A DNA stretch of 19,830 bases from Trachelipus rathkii (taxonomy: Eukaryota > Arthropoda > Malacostraca > Isopoda > Trachelipodidae): NCBI GenBank assembly GCA_015478945.1, contig JABUQX010097153.1, forward strand, positions 2,501 through 22,330. Reading direction: 5' to 3'. The notes below the pieces were generated by a model. It was given only the letters and a program-made list of their open reading frames with translations, made no database searches and was not told the DNA's origin. This document shows, one piece after another, positions 17,402-19,830 of this stretch. How positions within the stretch are numbered: position 1 is the first letter of the stretch; each line of letters starts with the position of its first letter. The position numbers and the translations under genes are program-made.

Positions 17402-18912
17402 ATACAGACCAATTTTGAGGACAGTCAGTGGATGACATCCGTTTTACGAGCTTCTTTCTGTAGCAAGCTTGAGTGTGTATGGGTAAGTCTCAAAGAAGAT
17501 GTGCACTCAGAAAGCTGCTATGTCTACTCACTCTCGCGTTTCCCAGTCAACTTTGCAAAATCCTGACTCTTGTCTCATAATTGAACTTGTCGTGAGAGTG
17601 GTGGTCTGTCCCTTTCCACATGCATTTCCAAAACACACGCCATATCTCAACATACTCTGATGCTTCAAAATTTATTTTCGGGATTTTACTTACTTCGTAA
17701 AAGTTGGGTTTACTGGCTTGTTCCTAGAACTCGAGCCTTGATGATTATACGTCCTTAAAGAGCGCAGCTGTCTTTTATATGATCCTCTCTTATCAAACCA
17801 ACATGAGCTATGAGCGATGTTTTTCATGGTGAAGCAAAGGTATCTGCATATGTCTTGACTACACTTTGTGTCTACAATTTTTGCGATTGCCCTCATAAAG
17901 GTAAGTCAATTCTTTATGGTTCCACAAAGTTTTGAGCTCCATTACAAGCTTTTGGATTACCACTTGATCCTAACCACGCTGAGGTGCAGGTAAACTTTCA
18001 CTATGAAACGGTGCCAACTCTTTTAATTGTTTGCGATGAGGTTTTGAAGCTACGTAATATTCTTAAAGATTCTATTATCTGTAGTCAACCATCCTGGCAT
18101 GTGGGAATGAGCTTTCCTGGACTGGCGTTTTCTAAGATTTGGAGATAGTTTTCCCAACTCGAACAACTTTACAAATACCATCAAAGGTATTGTTTGTCAG
18201 TACCTCAAACTTCCTTTTTCATCACCACGCTCGATTTATATTCAATTAATTGAAATCTCTATGGGCTCTGAACTGAACTATTTTCAAATGTCTGACATGT
18301 TGCCCAAACTTTGAACCGATCAGATGTCCAACAAAGCCCTTTGGTCCGCTATTGTAGGTCATCCAAGTTTTCCACTCAAATCCGTTAATGGAGTTCATAT
18401 CTTGTTATTGTCAAACATTTTGCATTATTAGATGCCATTGCAGAGGTCTATACAATTTTGCTCTCTCTAGCGAGGCAAAATCAACCACCATTTTAATTTC
18501 CTAGTGTTGTAAGGGGCATCCATCACAACCATAAGGTTTCTACTGCTTCCTCAACAATGGTCTGTTAATTCTAAAAGAAAGGAGAACTAGCTTATCAAAA
18601 CTAGAATGCTTGAATAGAAAATCCGCTTCATTATATACACAAAGAAACAATTATCTTTGAAGACTTTTAAAGATTAAACTACTAGGCTCTCATGCTTTGT
18701 GGTTTGAGAGGCGTAGTGGGGGGCACTCCGAAGTGCAAATCTACCCTCCAGTGGTGATTCCCTGGTAGTTCTTAATATGACAGCGAAAGAGTTGCACAAT
18801 GCTAAAGTTGATTAACGAAATGCTCATATTAAACAGTTTTGATAGACTATTATATAGAGATTCAGATAATTATAGAAGACGAGCTTTAAATAATATCAAA
18901 ATTTACGAATAG
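17402..18912 (+). pseudogene. Decayed transposase-like gene of unknown family
   Basis: The plus strand carries a nearly continuous chain of long open segments that switch frame: 17402-17563; 17499-17742 with a TGA at 17658; 17728-17829; 17810-18148 with a single TGA at 17933; 18111-18431 with a single TGA at 18312; 18404-18493; and 18799-18912. Together they would specify roughly 450 residues. Protein-like stretches include EDVHSESCYVYSLSRFP, FHGEAKVSAYVLTTLC, VPTLLIVCDEVLKLRN, IKGIVCQYLKLPF, LKSVNGVHILLL and LLYRDSDNYRRRALNN. Openness recurring in adjacent frames fits a once-coding region hit by indels. Position inside TIRs suggests a transposase, but no DDE/D catalytic pattern was recognised. 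A GT-AG pair at 17901-17948 would remove the TGA at 17933 while keeping frame, so some stops could lie in introns. Confidence 0.55.
17408..17482 (+). other. Exon-like segment in the relict gene
   Basis: TTCTTTTTGAATACAG ends at 17407 and GTAAGTCTC begins at 17483. The 75-nt interval is exactly 25 codons, open in the frame of the surrounding fragment (TNFEDSQWMTSVLRAS). The frame also reads on past the donor for 27 codons, so splicing is not required by the sequence. Confidence 0.35.
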
Positions 18913-19200
18913 CATTTGATAAGCGATTAAAGCCTCATGTCAGGATAATAAACCGACCTGCCTAAAAATAGTTTTTAAAAATTCCTTCTTTTATTTAAAA
19001 GCCCCTTGGTTCACTACTATTCTATGACTCAACCTCTCACGAGGGTGTTGTTTTTTTGGTTTCATAGACTTAAATATTTCTTTTTTTAAAAATATTAAAG
19101 AATTTTAAAACTTTTTCAACTGTTATCGAAATGTGCAGACTCAAGATGACGTCGTAAAATTTAAATATTTTAAAACGAAATTATTACTAGTGTCCATACA

Positions 19201-19216
19201 CACTGCCATTGCAGTG
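19201..19216. repeat. Small hairpin inside the right end of the transposon
   Basis: CACTGC-CATT-GCAGTG, a perfect 6-bp stem with a 4-nt loop, lying just inside the right terminal repeat. Confidence 0.55.
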
Positions 19217-19261
19217 GTACCCGTTTCCGAAAAAACAATATTGACTTTTTTCACTCCACCC
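19217..19261 (-). repeat. Right terminal inverted repeat
   Basis: Ends TTTTTTCACTCCACCC; the inverted partner of 16632-16678. Confidence 0.82.
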
Positions 19262-19263
19262 TA

Positions 19264-19728
19264 ATGTGAGTATATTCATAATTAAAAGTATGTCAACCAT
19301 CTTTATTATATCTGCGCAAGATGCAATGGCTCATGATCTACTCCGAAATTTCTGATTATAAACGATCTCATGCTGACCATTTTCTATTAGCTTTACGTAT
19401 AAGAATTTATATTTTTCTTATTTTCCTACGCAACCGTCTTTTGGGCCATTTAGCCAATCATAAAGATTTTCAAAAAAATTTCTGAAGAGAAAAAGCGGCA
19501 AAAAAGGAAATGGCAAAACAATATAAAAGTAAATAAACAACAGAAGGTTAATAAAAAAAAATAAAGTCAAATAAAGTTGTTTCAATGGTAGTTCCATTAT
19601 CTTTTATTTATTCTCTAATTTTTTTACTTTTTTTAACGAAGAATTTTTAGGACAATATAAATGTTTGAAAGATAAAATAATTCCCGAAAATAATTTAGCA
19701 ACAATGCATTAGAATGTCTAGTTACTAT
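19264..19728. other. AT-rich flank, no gene seen
   Basis: A-rich and T-rich stretches right of the transposon. No open frame of useful length, RNA gene or known repeat was recognised. Confidence 0.5.
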
Positions 19729-19818
19729 GAAAGCTAACCGGTTGTTGACTTGTATCGGAAAGCTAAAAGATTGTTAACCCTTTTATCAGAAAGCTTGTTG
19801 TTTATTATGATGTTATCT
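19729..19818. repeat. Short degenerate tandem repeat, about 30-bp period
   Basis: The word GAAAGCT begins at 19729, 19758 and 19789, each followed by a TTGTT-containing stretch. Three diverged units are visible and the array may continue past the window edge. Confidence 0.5.
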
Positions 19819-19830
19819 TTAAAGGAACAT

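Larger units (their letters stand above)
16630..19263. mobile_element. Candidate 2.63-kb DNA transposon with about 42-bp TIRs
   Basis: The left end, GGGTGGAGTGAAAAAA at 16632, is matched by its complement ending at 19261. The match continues inward through GTCAAATATTG/GTCAATATTG and TTTTTCGGA, for about 42 positions with a few small indels. A TA dinucleotide borders each end (16630-16631 and 19262-19263), compatible with a TA target duplication as in Tc1/mariner-type elements, though the palindromic TTAGGG/CCCTAA edges leave the exact boundary open. The interior holds a chain of plus-strand coding fragments (17402-18912). The TIR does not match a superfamily I can name with confidence. Confidence 0.75.

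Noticed and set aside
17690..17896. 68-codon minus-strand open frame inside the transposon
   Set aside because: The plus strand shows a longer, multi-fragment coding chain across the same DNA, so this is probably its antisense shadow.

Overview
This window looks like accessory, repeat-dominated nuclear DNA from an animal, most likely an arthropod and possibly a decapod crustacean. It is strongly AT-rich. About twenty blocks of (TA)n or (TTA)n microsatellite together cover several kilobases. There is a decayed non-LTR retrotransposon of a kind common in invertebrates, one short stretch of the arthropod telomere-type word TTAGG, and two satellite-like arrays. No intact protein-coding gene, rRNA or tRNA was found, and nothing suggests a prokaryotic operon layout. 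The organism call is an inference.

Layout. 1-870: a satellite with a 331-bp period. 879-1895: TA/TTA microsatellites around about 600 bp of unremarkable AT-rich DNA. 1910-6890: the most structured part. Four large palindromic (fold-back) blocks, at 1910-2565, 2641-3405, 3546-4688 and 5383-6282, are each enclosed by TA microsatellite. Each has a GC-rich centre, and the centres are related between blocks. Three of them keep the same apex word (T)TTGGTATTTGG in a loop. The fourth palindrome is enlarged by an outer pair of homologous inverted segments (4816-4951 and 6770-6890) placed symmetrically about the same centre. A small independent palindrome sits at 6543-6671. 7060-7919: a 5'-truncated, mutated non-LTR retrotransposon 3' end with an (ATT)n tail. 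8221-9855: ordinary intergenic or intronic DNA with two weak exon candidates. 10290-12118: a second satellite of roughly 195-bp units whose orientation flips near 10740. 12120-14766: TA tracts, a CT tract, TTAGG-like repeats and a possible spliced exon at 14094. 14766-16285: a sharply bounded, GC-balanced island of unknown origin. 16630-19263: a 2.63-kb candidate DNA transposon with about 42-bp terminal inverted repeats and a TA flank on each side. Inside it is a chain of plus-strand reading-frame fragments, best read as a decayed, unidentified transposase-like gene. 19264-19830: AT-rich DNA ending in a short tandem repeat.

How the parts relate: nothing here forms a pathway. The common theme is mobile and repetitive DNA lodged in or bounded by TA microsatellites. 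The palindromic family with a conserved GC core and the uncharacterised TIR element are the two most promising leads. Long inverted structures with indel-rich arms can also arise from long-read sequencing or assembly errors, so the palindromes need confirmation in raw reads.
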